From: Emcibacteraceae bacterium
Lineage (GTDB): Bacteria; Pseudomonadota; Alphaproteobacteria; Sphingomonadales; Emcibacteraceae
Assembly: GCA_021774795.1 (NCBI GenBank)
Contig: JAJFIR010000031.1
Span: forward strand, 248,001-312,000
Length of the DNA stretch: 64,000 nt
Direction of reading: 5' to 3'
Shown here: positions 7,440 through 15,628 of the stretch, one piece after another
Numbering within the stretch: position 1 is the first letter of the stretch
Layout: each line of letters starts with the position of its first letter
Translations under genes and position numbers: made by a program
The notes under the pieces: model-generated
Told to the model about the DNA's origin: nothing
Seen by the model: the letters and a program-made list of their open reading frames with translations, nothing else
The model's database searches: none

Positions 7440-8507
7440 ATGGCGTTTTTTAAATATAACAAAGCTATAATTTCAGGGATTACATCTTGTTATCCAGAAA
7501 ATGTAATAAAAAACATTTCTGCTTCTCCTGTGCTTACGGAGAAAGAAGCAGAGAAAATTATTTCTGTTACTGGAATTAGAGAACGTCGTTTTGCATCTGA
7601 TAATGTGTGCGCGTCAGATTTGTCATTTCAAGCCGCCGAAAATCTATTAAATGGCCTCGACATAGATCGTAATAGTATTGACGTATTAATATTTCTGTCA
7701 CAAACACCTGATTACCTTTCTGTTCCTGCAACATCTTGTATCCTTCAGGATAGGTTAGGTTTATCGACCGAGACGGCGGCATTTGATGTTGCGTTAGGTT
7801 GTTCTGGACTGGTATTCGCACTTTCTACTGCGTACTCATATGTTGAATCCGGGGCAAATAGAGTATTATTGCTGGTGGGGGAAACGATGAGCAGATTTAC
7901 ATCATTGCAAGATAAATCTACTGCTCTTTTATTTGGTGATGGTGCGGCAGCTATTTTAATTGAAAATTCAAAAGATCGCAGTGATAGTTATTTTTCTTTA
8001 AGGACAAATGGCTCAGGGGCTGACGCTATAAAAATCCCCAGCGGCGGATATCGTGATCCAGCCAATTCCGAGAACATTAAAGTCAAAAGATTTGACGATG
8101 GCAGTCTTCGATCTGGCCTAGATGTTGCCATGGATGGACTAAAAGTTTTCGACTTTACGATGAATGAAGTTGTAAAAAATATTAAATCAGTTTTGTCTTA
8201 TGCTGAAGTCACTATAGAAGATGTTGATATGTTTGCTTTTCACCAAGCTAATATGTTTATGCTTGATATGTTCGCTAAGAAGTTAAAAATACAAAAAAAA
8301 AGAATGCCTACATCCATTGAAAAATATGGAAATACGAGCACCGTTTCAATACCACTTACAATAACTGATGCTATGCAAAACAGAACAAACGCTATAGAAA
8401 ATACTATTATGTGTGGTTACGGAGCAGGATTGTCATGGGGATCAGCGTTGATTAATTTGGAAAACTGCAAATATTATGATCATATTGAATATAAGTTAAA
8501 ATTATGA
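7440..8507 (+). CDS. 3-oxoacyl-ACP synthase III family protein (second copy)
   Basis: The 355-residue FabH-like protein has an intact triad: Cys121 in ALGCSGLVFA, His268 in FHQANMFM and Asn298 in YGNTSTVS. It is related to but clearly distinct from the copy encoded just upstream, with an extra loop around residues 205-230. GAGG precedes the ATG at 7440. The final codons overlap the reductase start by 4 bp. Two active KAS III enzymes around one carrier could catalyse two successive condensations, work as a heterodimer, or split priming and transfer roles. The sequence does not decide between these. Confidence 0.87.
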   Translation: MAFFKYNKAIISGITSCYPENVIKNISASPVLTEKEAEKIISVTGIRERRFASDNVCASDLSFQAAENLLNGLDIDRNSIDVLIFLSQTPDYLSVPATSCILQDRLGLSTETAAFDVALGCSGLVFALSTAYSYVESGANRVLLLVGETMSRFTSLQDKSTALLFGDGAAAILIENSKDRSDSYFSLRTNGSGADAIKIPSGGYRDPANSENIKVKRFDDGSLRSGLDVAMDGLKVFDFTMNEVVKNIKSVLSYAEVTIEDVDMFAFHQANMFMLDMFAKKLKIQKKRMPTSIEKYGNTSTVSIPLTITDAMQNRTNAIENTIMCGYGAGLSWGSALINLENCKYYDHIEYKLKL

Positions 8508-9271
8508 GCTTTATTAACGATTTTAAACTTCATGATCAAAAAATTCTTATCACAGGCGCTTCTTCTGGATTAGGCCGAGAGATTGCCGTTGCATGTAGTG
8601 AAGTGGGCGCAAATGTAGCTTTGGTTGGGAGAAATGACGCAGCCCTCCAAGAAACTATGGCTTTGATGAAAAAAGGGGAACATTACAGTTACATATGTGA
8701 CGTTACGGATGGTTTTGCCTTAGGTGAATTATTTAATGCTATAAAGAATGATATGGGACCAATATCAGGTTTCGTGCATTCTGCCGGAATAGAACTTACT
8801 TTACCTTTAAAAGCGAACTCTATTGAAAAATATAGAAATATTTTGGATGTAAATTTGATAGCGGCCCTAGAATTAAGTCGTTATGTGGTGAAAAAGAAAT
8901 ACAGAGATGAAAAGGTAAGTATAATTTTTATCTCATCAATAATGGGGATAGTTGGGTCTCCTGCGCTAACGGCATACTCTGCTTCTAAAGGAGCACTTAT
9001 TGCGTCTTCTAGATCTGCTGCAATGGAATATGCCGACAAAGGTGTGCGATTTAATTGTATATCCCCAGGACATATAGATGGTACAAAAATGGCCTATGAA
9101 TTATTCGATAAGCTTTCACCAGAGGCTAAGAATGACCTAGTCTTAAAGCATCCATTGGGCTTAGGAAAACCTCGCGATGTTGGCAATGCAAGTGTGTTCT
9201 TACTGTCGAATGCATCCTCTTGGATTACGGGTATTAACTTGGTAGTTGATGGCGGGTATAGCGCCCAATAA
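8504..9271 (+). CDS. SDR-family reductase, probably 3-oxoacyl-ACP reductase
   Basis: This is a classical short-chain dehydrogenase of 255 residues. It has the cofactor loop TGASSGLG (residues 18-25), NAG-type SAG at 93-95, Ser145, and the catalytic Tyr158-x-x-x-Lys162 in YSASK. It overlaps the second KAS III gene by 4 bp and closes the rightward operon. By position it should reduce the 3-oxoacyl-ACP made by the synthases to 3-hydroxyacyl-ACP. A sugar-oxidoreductase role is possible, but FabG-like length and context favour the acyl role. The next gene on the other strand ends 11 bp away. Confidence 0.85.
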   Translation: MSFINDFKLHDQKILITGASSGLGREIAVACSEVGANVALVGRNDAALQETMALMKKGEHYSYICDVTDGFALGELFNAIKNDMGPISGFVHSAGIELTLPLKANSIEKYRNILDVNLIAALELSRYVVKKKYRDEKVSIIFISSIMGIVGSPALTAYSASKGALIASSRSAAMEYADKGVRFNCISPGHIDGTKMAYELFDKLSPEAKNDLVLKHPLGLGKPRDVGNASVFLLSNASSWITGINLVVDGGYSAQ

Positions 9272-9282
9272 ATTGGAGCTGA

Positions 9283-9951
9283 TTATTTTCTATTGCCAAA
9301 ATTTTCTTTATCAATTACCGGAATATTTGGAAATATTGAATATAAGACATTACTCTCAGGAAAAAAAACCACCCACACTGTGATAAACATTAGCATTATG
9401 TCACCGAAGAAACTTCTATTTCTCTTGTACCATAATTCAAGGGTTGTCTTTGCTGGGATGATTTCATTTTTGTAGCAATAATCATAACTCTGTGCATTTA
9501 ACAGAATTGTTTCTTCGTCGCGAAAAACGATAGATCCAATTCCTGTTATACCCGGTCTGAGGCCAATAAATACTTCTGCATATTCGTCAGGGTACCATGA
9601 ATGTACTTTAATCATTTGTGGCCTTGGACCCACAAAGCTCATTTTACCGAATAATATATCCAATAATTGTGGTATTTCATTTATTTTGGATTTCCGGAGG
9701 AAGCCCCCAAAAGGTAATATCCTGGGATCGTCTTTAAGTGTATAGCTTCCGCCTTCCATGTTTGGGCTATCTTCAAGCATGGAGGCGAATTTTGTTATTG
9801 TGAAAATTTTGTTGTCCAGTCCGATACGATCCTGACGGTAAAATATCTTATTTTCACCGGAGAAACGCAAAGCGATCACTACTGGAAGTAGGATTGGAGA
9901 AAGTATAATCAATAAGATTAGGGCTACAAAGAAATCAAAAAAGCGTTTCAT
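9283..9951 (-). CDS. PglC/WcaJ-type initiating sugar transferase
   Basis: The 222-residue monotopic phosphoglycosyl transferase has a hydrophobic N-terminal membrane hairpin (residues 4-27) and then the family core with YRQDRIG, ending in KINEIPQLLDILFGKMSFVG and then PRPQM. Enzymes of this kind transfer a sugar phosphate from a UDP sugar to undecaprenyl phosphate and start repeat-unit assembly at the inner membrane. In PglC the active site is an Asp-Glu pair. Here the equivalent pair reads Asn91-Glu92, which is unusual for a characterised enzyme. It is the last gene of the long leftward operon, 12 bp after the aminotransferase. Confidence 0.87.
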   Translation of the reverse strand: MKRFFDFFVALILLIILSPILLPVVIALRFSGENKIFYRQDRIGLDNKIFTITKFASMLEDSPNMEGGSYTLKDDPRILPFGGFLRKSKINEIPQLLDILFGKMSFVGPRPQMIKVHSWYPDEYAEVFIGLRPGITGIGSIVFRDEETILLNAQSYDYCYKNEIIPAKTTLELWYKRNRSFFGDIMLMFITVWVVFFPESNVLYSIFPNIPVIDKENFGNRK

Positions 9952-9963
9952 TCAAGATCCATA

Positions 9964-11181
9964 TTATTTATTAGCGACATTCATCACTTTCTTGATGGCG
10001 TTACACATTGCGTTCATTTCTTGGACGCTTAGCGTATGATGCACGGGAAACATAAAAGATGTTTCTCCTAAGGCGCGGGCGTTTGGTAAATAAGCTTCGG
10101 GTCGATAATTTTCGGGACCGTCGAATGCATTCTCAAGGTAAATTTCGGAGCAAGCTCCGTCGATTACCGGAACGCCTTCTGATCTTAATGCTTCACGAAC
10201 TTTGTCCCGATCCCATCCAACTCTTAAATTTTCAGGAACAATATAAGCGTAATATTTATAATAGACATGATTGCTCCCTTGATCGGGCAATGGCGTGCGA
10301 AATGAAGTAAATTCTTTAAAGCACTCGGTTAAAATATCGGCATTTCTTTTGCGAATTTCCAGCCACTGGTCTAATTTTCCCAGTTGGCAGACCCCTATGG
10401 ATGCCTGCATTTCAGTGAGACGCCAATTGGTGCCAAAACCTTCTGCCAACCACCTAAATCCCGGTGGGTGTTCATAATTATAAACTTTGTCATATCCTCT
10501 TCCATGATCTTTATATGACCAAGCTTTGTTCCAATAACTTTTGTTATTGGTAACCAGCATACCGCCTTCACCGCCTGTCGACATGATTTTATCCTGGCAA
10601 AATGAAAAGCTTCCAATATGACCAATGCTCCCTAAAGGGCGATTTTTATAAGTTGAGCCATGGGCCTGCGCACAATCTTCTATGATAAATAAATCATGTA
10701 TCTTAGCCAACTCCATTATTGGATCCATATCACATGGCCAACCAGCAAGATGTACAACTATTACGGCTTTTGTTTGAGAGGTTATTTTTTCCACGATTGT
10801 TTCAGCGCTCATATTACCGCTATCACAATCAACATCACAAAAAACAGGCCTTGCACCACAAACGACTATTGCGCTAACACTGGCAAAAAATGACCTCGAT
10901 GTTACGATTACTTCATCTTCTGGCTTGATATCAATGGCTTTTAGGGCAAGTTCCAGAGAGACGGTGCCGTTTGCAACTGCGACACCGTACTGCGCACCAC
11001 ATAACTTAGAAAATTTTTCTTCAAATTCTGCACATTTAGTCCCCCCCCAATAATTTACTTTACCGGACCGTAATACCTCCGCGACTGCGGCGATTTCATC
11101 TTCTTCGTAAACAGGCCAAGGTGAAAAAGATGTTCCACATGCCTTTGGGCCACCGTTAATCGCTAATTCGATTTGAGACAT
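9964..11181 (-). CDS. DegT/DnrJ/EryC1-family aminotransferase
   Basis: This PLP-dependent sugar aminotransferase of 405 residues has the internal aldimine lysine at Lys198 in CQDKIMSTGGEGG and the cofactor-stacking segment IIEDCAQAHG (Asp169). Family members such as PglE, WbpE and ArnB convert a 4-keto or 3-keto nucleotide sugar to the amino sugar, with glutamate as donor. Its neighbour is a PglC-like transferase, and a PglD-like acyltransferase lies nearby. A 4-amino-4,6-dideoxy sugar is therefore the likely product. The matching 4,6-dehydratase is not in this window. Confidence 0.9.
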   Translation of the reverse strand: MSQIELAINGGPKACGTSFSPWPVYEEDEIAAVAEVLRSGKVNYWGGTKCAEFEEKFSKLCGAQYGVAVANGTVSLELALKAIDIKPEDEVIVTSRSFFASVSAIVVCGARPVFCDVDCDSGNMSAETIVEKITSQTKAVIVVHLAGWPCDMDPIMELAKIHDLFIIEDCAQAHGSTYKNRPLGSIGHIGSFSFCQDKIMSTGGEGGMLVTNNKSYWNKAWSYKDHGRGYDKVYNYEHPPGFRWLAEGFGTNWRLTEMQASIGVCQLGKLDQWLEIRKRNADILTECFKEFTSFRTPLPDQGSNHVYYKYYAYIVPENLRVGWDRDKVREALRSEGVPVIDGACSEIYLENAFDGPENYRPEAYLPNARALGETSFMFPVHHTLSVQEMNAMCNAIKKVMNVANK

Positions 11182-11198
11182 TGATAATTCACCTATAA

Positions 11199-12194
11199 TT
11201 AATCTGCTGTTACGCCGTGCCCCTCAAAGACATTCTTGACATACCAGTCATAGGTCCGTGAAAGGCCGTCATCGAGGCTTACTGTTGATTGGTAGCCGGT
11301 AAGCGATATTGCCTTTGTCATGTCTGGACAGCGGCGCAAAACAGACCCTTCAGTTTCTGGCATAAAGGTTAACCCCTCACCAATGCTTGTGGCTTTAAGT
11401 ATACCATTGGCCAAAGTTTCCATATTGATCTCATTGTCGGTTGATCCTAAATTCAAGGAGATTCCCTCACATTCAGGGGTCAAAATAACCCTTTCCAATA
11501 GATCAACGGCATCTTCAATATAACAAAACGTCCGCTTGTGAGTGGGCGAATATACCTTTAAGGGCAAATCGTTACTTTCGAGGGTATGAGAGCGTTCAAG
11601 CAAGATAGGAATAACATGTGACATACCCATACGCGGCCCGTATACATTGTGGGGACGAATAATGGTGAAGGGCACCTTTGAGTGCTGGCACATAGCTTCG
11701 CCGTAAATTTTGGATAGCATATACGAGGTTCTTGGTTCGGATAGATTCGTAATTGCGAGTGGGGTGTCTTCAGGTGTTGGGATCGGTAGATCAAAATATT
11801 TTAATGTTCCTGCATAAATCTCACTGGTCGACGTAAATACGAGGCGGTTAAGATCATCCTGCAACTGTGCAAATTCAATAATATTTGACAACAACTCAAC
11901 ATTTTTTGTTAATACTTCATATGGACGTCCTAATACGTGGGGCACCCCAATAATTGCCGCGAAATGGTAAATTACATCATAATCTTTATCCAAGCGTTGA
12001 ATGAATGATTTATTGAGCAAATCTTCCTCAATCATTACGACGTTATCAAGCGCGAGAAACGCTGCTAAATCTGGATCTTTTGCTGCACGGGCAAAGTTAT
12101 CAAGCAGATGAATTTCGTGTCCGCTTTTGTTTAGTTTTTCTGCTAAATGAAGACCAATGAATCCGGCTCCACCTGTTATTAATATTTTACTCAT
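11199..12194 (-). CDS. NAD-dependent epimerase/dehydratase
   Basis: The 331-residue extended SDR has the NAD-binding loop GGAGFIG (residues 8-14) and catalytic Tyr158-x-x-x-Lys162 in SYMLSKIYGE. The pattern fits nucleotide-sugar epimerases, decarboxylases and reductases of the GalE/WbpP/UXS group. The adjacent dehydrogenase makes a UDP-hexuronic acid, so C4 or C5 epimerisation or decarboxylation of a uronic acid is reasonable. The start overlaps the dehydrogenase stop by 4 bp, so they are translationally coupled. The precise reaction is undetermined. Confidence 0.85.
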   Translation of the reverse strand: MSKILITGGAGFIGLHLAEKLNKSGHEIHLLDNFARAAKDPDLAAFLALDNVVMIEEDLLNKSFIQRLDKDYDVIYHFAAIIGVPHVLGRPYEVLTKNVELLSNIIEFAQLQDDLNRLVFTSTSEIYAGTLKYFDLPIPTPEDTPLAITNLSEPRTSYMLSKIYGEAMCQHSKVPFTIIRPHNVYGPRMGMSHVIPILLERSHTLESNDLPLKVYSPTHKRTFCYIEDAVDLLERVILTPECEGISLNLGSTDNEINMETLANGILKATSIGEGLTFMPETEGSVLRRCPDMTKAISLTGYQSTVSLDDGLSRTYDWYVKNVFEGHGVTAD

Positions 12195-13603
12195 TTAGTG
12201 CCTTTTCCTATGAATTGAATATCTACATTATTTTTCGCGCCGTCAAATATTTGCTTCTGTGTTAATACATTGTGAGCATCTAAAAACGTAACAGGATTTC
12301 CGTTTGACCAATCAAATAAATCAATGTCGCGATATTCTGCATGTTGAACTGCAAAAACCACAGCGTCGATGTTCTCTAAAGAAGGGAGCGTGTCATGCAC
12401 AGTTCTTTCTAGCTCTTCCCAATAATTGAGGAGTGGGTCATGAGCTACCACGGTTGCTCCTTCTTTCTCTGCCTCAATCACAAATGGTTCTGATGGTGAA
12501 TATCGTGTGTCACCAACATCCTGCAAATAACTGATACCTAATAACAAAATAATTTTACCTTCAAGATTGCCACCCAATTGGCTTTTAGCCTTGGCAAGAG
12601 CTTTCAAGGGCATTTGTTTGTTTGCAGAGACAGCGCTTTTGCAAAAAGGAAATTCCATACCTTCAATGCCAAAAAGCTCACGTGCTCCGATATCTACGAA
12701 ATGCGGATCTTTGGTTAAGCAATATCCTCCAACGCCAAAGCCAGGAAACCTAATATTGTTATGAGTAGGTCTCATCCTGATCGCGTCAAGTACCTGAAAT
12801 AGATCAACTCCAACCGCTTCAGCAAAACTTCCCCATTCTTGAATAAGCGCTATGTTAGCCGCGCGATAACTGTTTTCAAGTACCTTTGCCGTTTCGGAAG
12901 CTGTTGTCGAATGAAGCCGAGTTAACGGATAATTTTCGACATCTATTACATCTGATAGAAATGCCTCCGCTGCATCGGCTGCATCATCCGTTGCGCCTGA
13001 ATACACACGCCAAAACTTGACAATCGATTTATAGTAATTTTTCCCTGGCATGACGCGTTCGTATGAATGGGCAATCATTACGCTATCCCCATCAAGCCCT
13101 CTCTTCACCATAGATTCCCGTATTTCCGGAACTACTACTTTCTCACAAGTCCCCGGGGGAACGGTTGTTTCAATCAGGATCAATGTCCCGGGTTTTATTC
13201 TCGTTCCTACTGTTTTAAGCGCATTTCGAAAACCATCAAACGATGCTGTGTGTGTACCATCTTCTAGCTCAATAACATCCAAATGAATATCAACCACAAT
13301 AATATCAGCTCGCGAGTAAATAGCTGGATCTGAAGTCGCCTTAAGATTACCCCGATTTATTACCCTAGTAAATGCTTGTTCAAGATCGACATCATTGGTT
13401 ACAAGTGGAAGTTTTCCATTGTTGACGGCCGTAATTTTTTGTTCCCCAGCCCCGTTGGGTAGATCAACCCCAACTACATTATAGCAAGGTTCTCCATCTT
13501 TATCTTGCGCGTCTGCAACGGCGATTGCCATTGCCATGCCCACAAAACCAAGCCCCTGAACACTAACGATCGGCAGCTTTCGATTGAATAAAATTTCACT
13601 CAT
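12191..13603 (-). CDS. Nucleotide-sugar dehydrogenase (UDP-glucose/GDP-mannose dehydrogenase family)
   Basis: This three-domain enzyme of 470 residues has the NAD loop GLGFVGMAMA near residue 17, the central helix with Lys240 and Asn244 (ETAKVLENSYRA), and the catalytic Cys295 in GVGGYCLTKDP. Such enzymes perform a four-electron oxidation of a nucleotide hexose or N-acetylhexosamine to the uronic acid. The ExxxK region resembles the UDP-HexNAc branch (WbpA/WecC) more than UDP-glucose enzymes, but this is a weak judgement. Together with the coupled epimerase it would supply a uronic acid to the glycan. Confidence 0.87.
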   Translation of the reverse strand: MSEILFNRKLPIVSVQGLGFVGMAMAIAVADAQDKDGEPCYNVVGVDLPNGAGEQKITAVNNGKLPLVTNDVDLEQAFTRVINRGNLKATSDPAIYSRADIIVVDIHLDVIELEDGTHTASFDGFRNALKTVGTRIKPGTLILIETTVPPGTCEKVVVPEIRESMVKRGLDGDSVMIAHSYERVMPGKNYYKSIVKFWRVYSGATDDAADAAEAFLSDVIDVENYPLTRLHSTTASETAKVLENSYRAANIALIQEWGSFAEAVGVDLFQVLDAIRMRPTHNNIRFPGFGVGGYCLTKDPHFVDIGARELFGIEGMEFPFCKSAVSANKQMPLKALAKAKSQLGGNLEGKIILLLGISYLQDVGDTRYSPSEPFVIEAEKEGATVVAHDPLLNYWEELERTVHDTLPSLENIDAVVFAVQHAEYRDIDLFDWSNGNPVTFLDAHNVLTQKQIFDGAKNNVDIQFIGKGTK

Positions 13604-13690
13604 TGCAAATTTACCTAAAAGTTTCTCGCGTATATCTTGCCCAAATACAACACATTAACAACATAATAAATACAAATTCTGAATTATCTC

Positions 13691-15616
13691 TTAAATATCC
13701 TCATCTTCGATTTGTATTTTCGTAATTATTTTTGCGGTTCCATTAAGTTCACCGCGAACTTGTATAGAGGAACCTTGTTTTACCTGCAGATACTTTAAAG
13801 AATGGAAAGATTTTGTTTCACAATTTGATGTGAAATTTGTATCGGAGCTTAATTCAGTTCTTAAACCTGAGAACATCCAACAATTCGCACTTATTTTCTC
13901 TATTTTTTCGCCGCCTTCACCTAAATTCCACCTTAAACACCAATCTGTCGCAGGTCCTGAAAGTTTATCAATCACTTCGATATAATATTTATTCATATAC
14001 ACAATGCGACTATGTATATTCTTACGATAGTCGACATACTTGCAAGTTATTGAAGTGAACCTTTGGTCACCTGATACCGACCATTCCCCCCTCAGCCAAC
14101 TACCGAACAAAAACCGACCTATAACCGGCATTTGGTCTTTACCATCAAACTGAACAGTATTATGCCCAACAACCCCCTTAAAGGAATTTAATAAAGACTG
14201 ATCGCCAGAAGAATAACTGTAGGTACCTGCATCAATTAATATATTCTTTCCCTTAGACCAAAGATCAAAATGCATTGCATCAGAATGTGCGGGCCTATCC
14301 TTATAATAAGGTAATCTGAATAAAAACCAAGTATTGTCATCATTTTGGGAAACCGCTATATAATATCCACCAATCGGAAACAATTTAGATACCCTTTTTT
14401 TAATGGCATATTCTGATTTCTTAATGTCACCCAAAAGCCATTTTGCGTGATCATCCCATTCGCCCGCCTCATAGTATGTTTTTCCGTGGAACACTAAACC
14501 TGATAGCTGAACAATTGACTTGAAATTTCTGTATTTTGAAACACCATAGTTTAAGATGTGTGCACCATCATTGCCTCCCATGTTAGGAACGTCTCCGCTT
14601 AATGGATCGGTAAACCAGAACAACCAATCAGACGCAGCTTTTAATTTTGAATACATCTGATTACTGAATGCTTGCATTTTAAGATGTCTACGCCAGATTT
14701 CACAGAAACAAAATACATCTAACATTATTCTATGATACACTGGGGAATGCTGCGAGAAAGAACCATCAGAATAAATCAAATTATCACAAGCCCATTCAAG
14801 TAAACGATTGCCTTTCTCAATACTCTTTCGTGCAAATTTTTGTTGTCGATCAGTAAGATCATTTTTACTCAACAACCAAGACCCACCGACATATAAAGCC
14901 ACGGCCTCACTGGTTAAATGATTATTTCTTTGTGCTTGAGCATAGTATGTTGTTGAAATAATGCGCTCGAGATGATGTTCAACAAATTCGACACAACGTG
15001 GCTGACATGATTGAGTCTCATTTAGAATTTTCAAAGTTGAAATAAAATGCAGTAGACGAATAGAAGTCTCTTGTGCACACTTCCACTGTATACCTTGGTT
15101 CGGTGGGTTCTCAGCACACCAATTATTTATCCAGTTATTTAAAGTGGTCAAGTACTTCTGATTATTGGTCAGAATATATGCTTGACCTAGAGTCGGCGCC
15201 CAAGTGAAACGCGATGCCTCCCACAGTATTTTTACATCCGAGTTGGTGAAACCGAATTCGTCTATATCGGCCCAATGATTTTTATTATAATAATATTTTC
15301 GATTAATGGGGTCGAAAAACCACTCAGGATATTGTTCGAAGTGATAATCAAAATGAGAAAAATATTGTAATGTTCCTGCAACGAGGTTATTGGCTTTGGT
15401 GACTATATTTTGCGAAGAACATAAATTATCAGGACTTATTCTTTTCTCGTTTCCTAAGATAAAATTATCGCTAGCTTTAAAGCTTTTAATTTTGAGTGCT
15501 CTTTGATAATGACCTACTTTGTGAAGCGATCGATATACCAATATGCGTACAATACTTCCCACACCCAGTCGAATGAGTGTGGTTAGAAATAGCTTAATTC
15601 GCTCAAAACGGATCAA
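13691..15616 (-). CDS. Heparinase II/III family protein
   Basis: The 641-residue protein has an alpha/alpha-toroid half (about residues 80-360, with RNNHLTSEAVAL near 225) and a beta-sandwich half carrying the family signature DAMHFDLWSKGKNILIDAG and then TYSY near residue 465. No export signal is obvious, although the first 30 residues are basic and hydrophobic. Family members cleave uronic-acid-containing chains by beta-elimination. The cluster encodes uronic acid synthesis, so it may trim or release the polymer. Alternatively, it may be one of the heparinase-like proteins of unknown role common in exopolysaccharide clusters. It ends 87 bp before the dehydrogenase start. Confidence 0.82.
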   Translation of the reverse strand: MIRFERIKLFLTTLIRLGVGSIVRILVYRSLHKVGHYQRALKIKSFKASDNFILGNEKRISPDNLCSSQNIVTKANNLVAGTLQYFSHFDYHFEQYPEWFFDPINRKYYYNKNHWADIDEFGFTNSDVKILWEASRFTWAPTLGQAYILTNNQKYLTTLNNWINNWCAENPPNQGIQWKCAQETSIRLLHFISTLKILNETQSCQPRCVEFVEHHLERIISTTYYAQAQRNNHLTSEAVALYVGGSWLLSKNDLTDRQQKFARKSIEKGNRLLEWACDNLIYSDGSFSQHSPVYHRIMLDVFCFCEIWRRHLKMQAFSNQMYSKLKAASDWLFWFTDPLSGDVPNMGGNDGAHILNYGVSKYRNFKSIVQLSGLVFHGKTYYEAGEWDDHAKWLLGDIKKSEYAIKKRVSKLFPIGGYYIAVSQNDDNTWFLFRLPYYKDRPAHSDAMHFDLWSKGKNILIDAGTYSYSSGDQSLLNSFKGVVGHNTVQFDGKDQMPVIGRFLFGSWLRGEWSVSGDQRFTSITCKYVDYRKNIHSRIVYMNKYYIEVIDKLSGPATDWCLRWNLGEGGEKIEKISANCWMFSGLRTELSSDTNFTSNCETKSFHSLKYLQVKQGSSIQVRGELNGTAKIITKIQIEDEDI

Positions 15617-15628
15617 TTATATTCCTTG

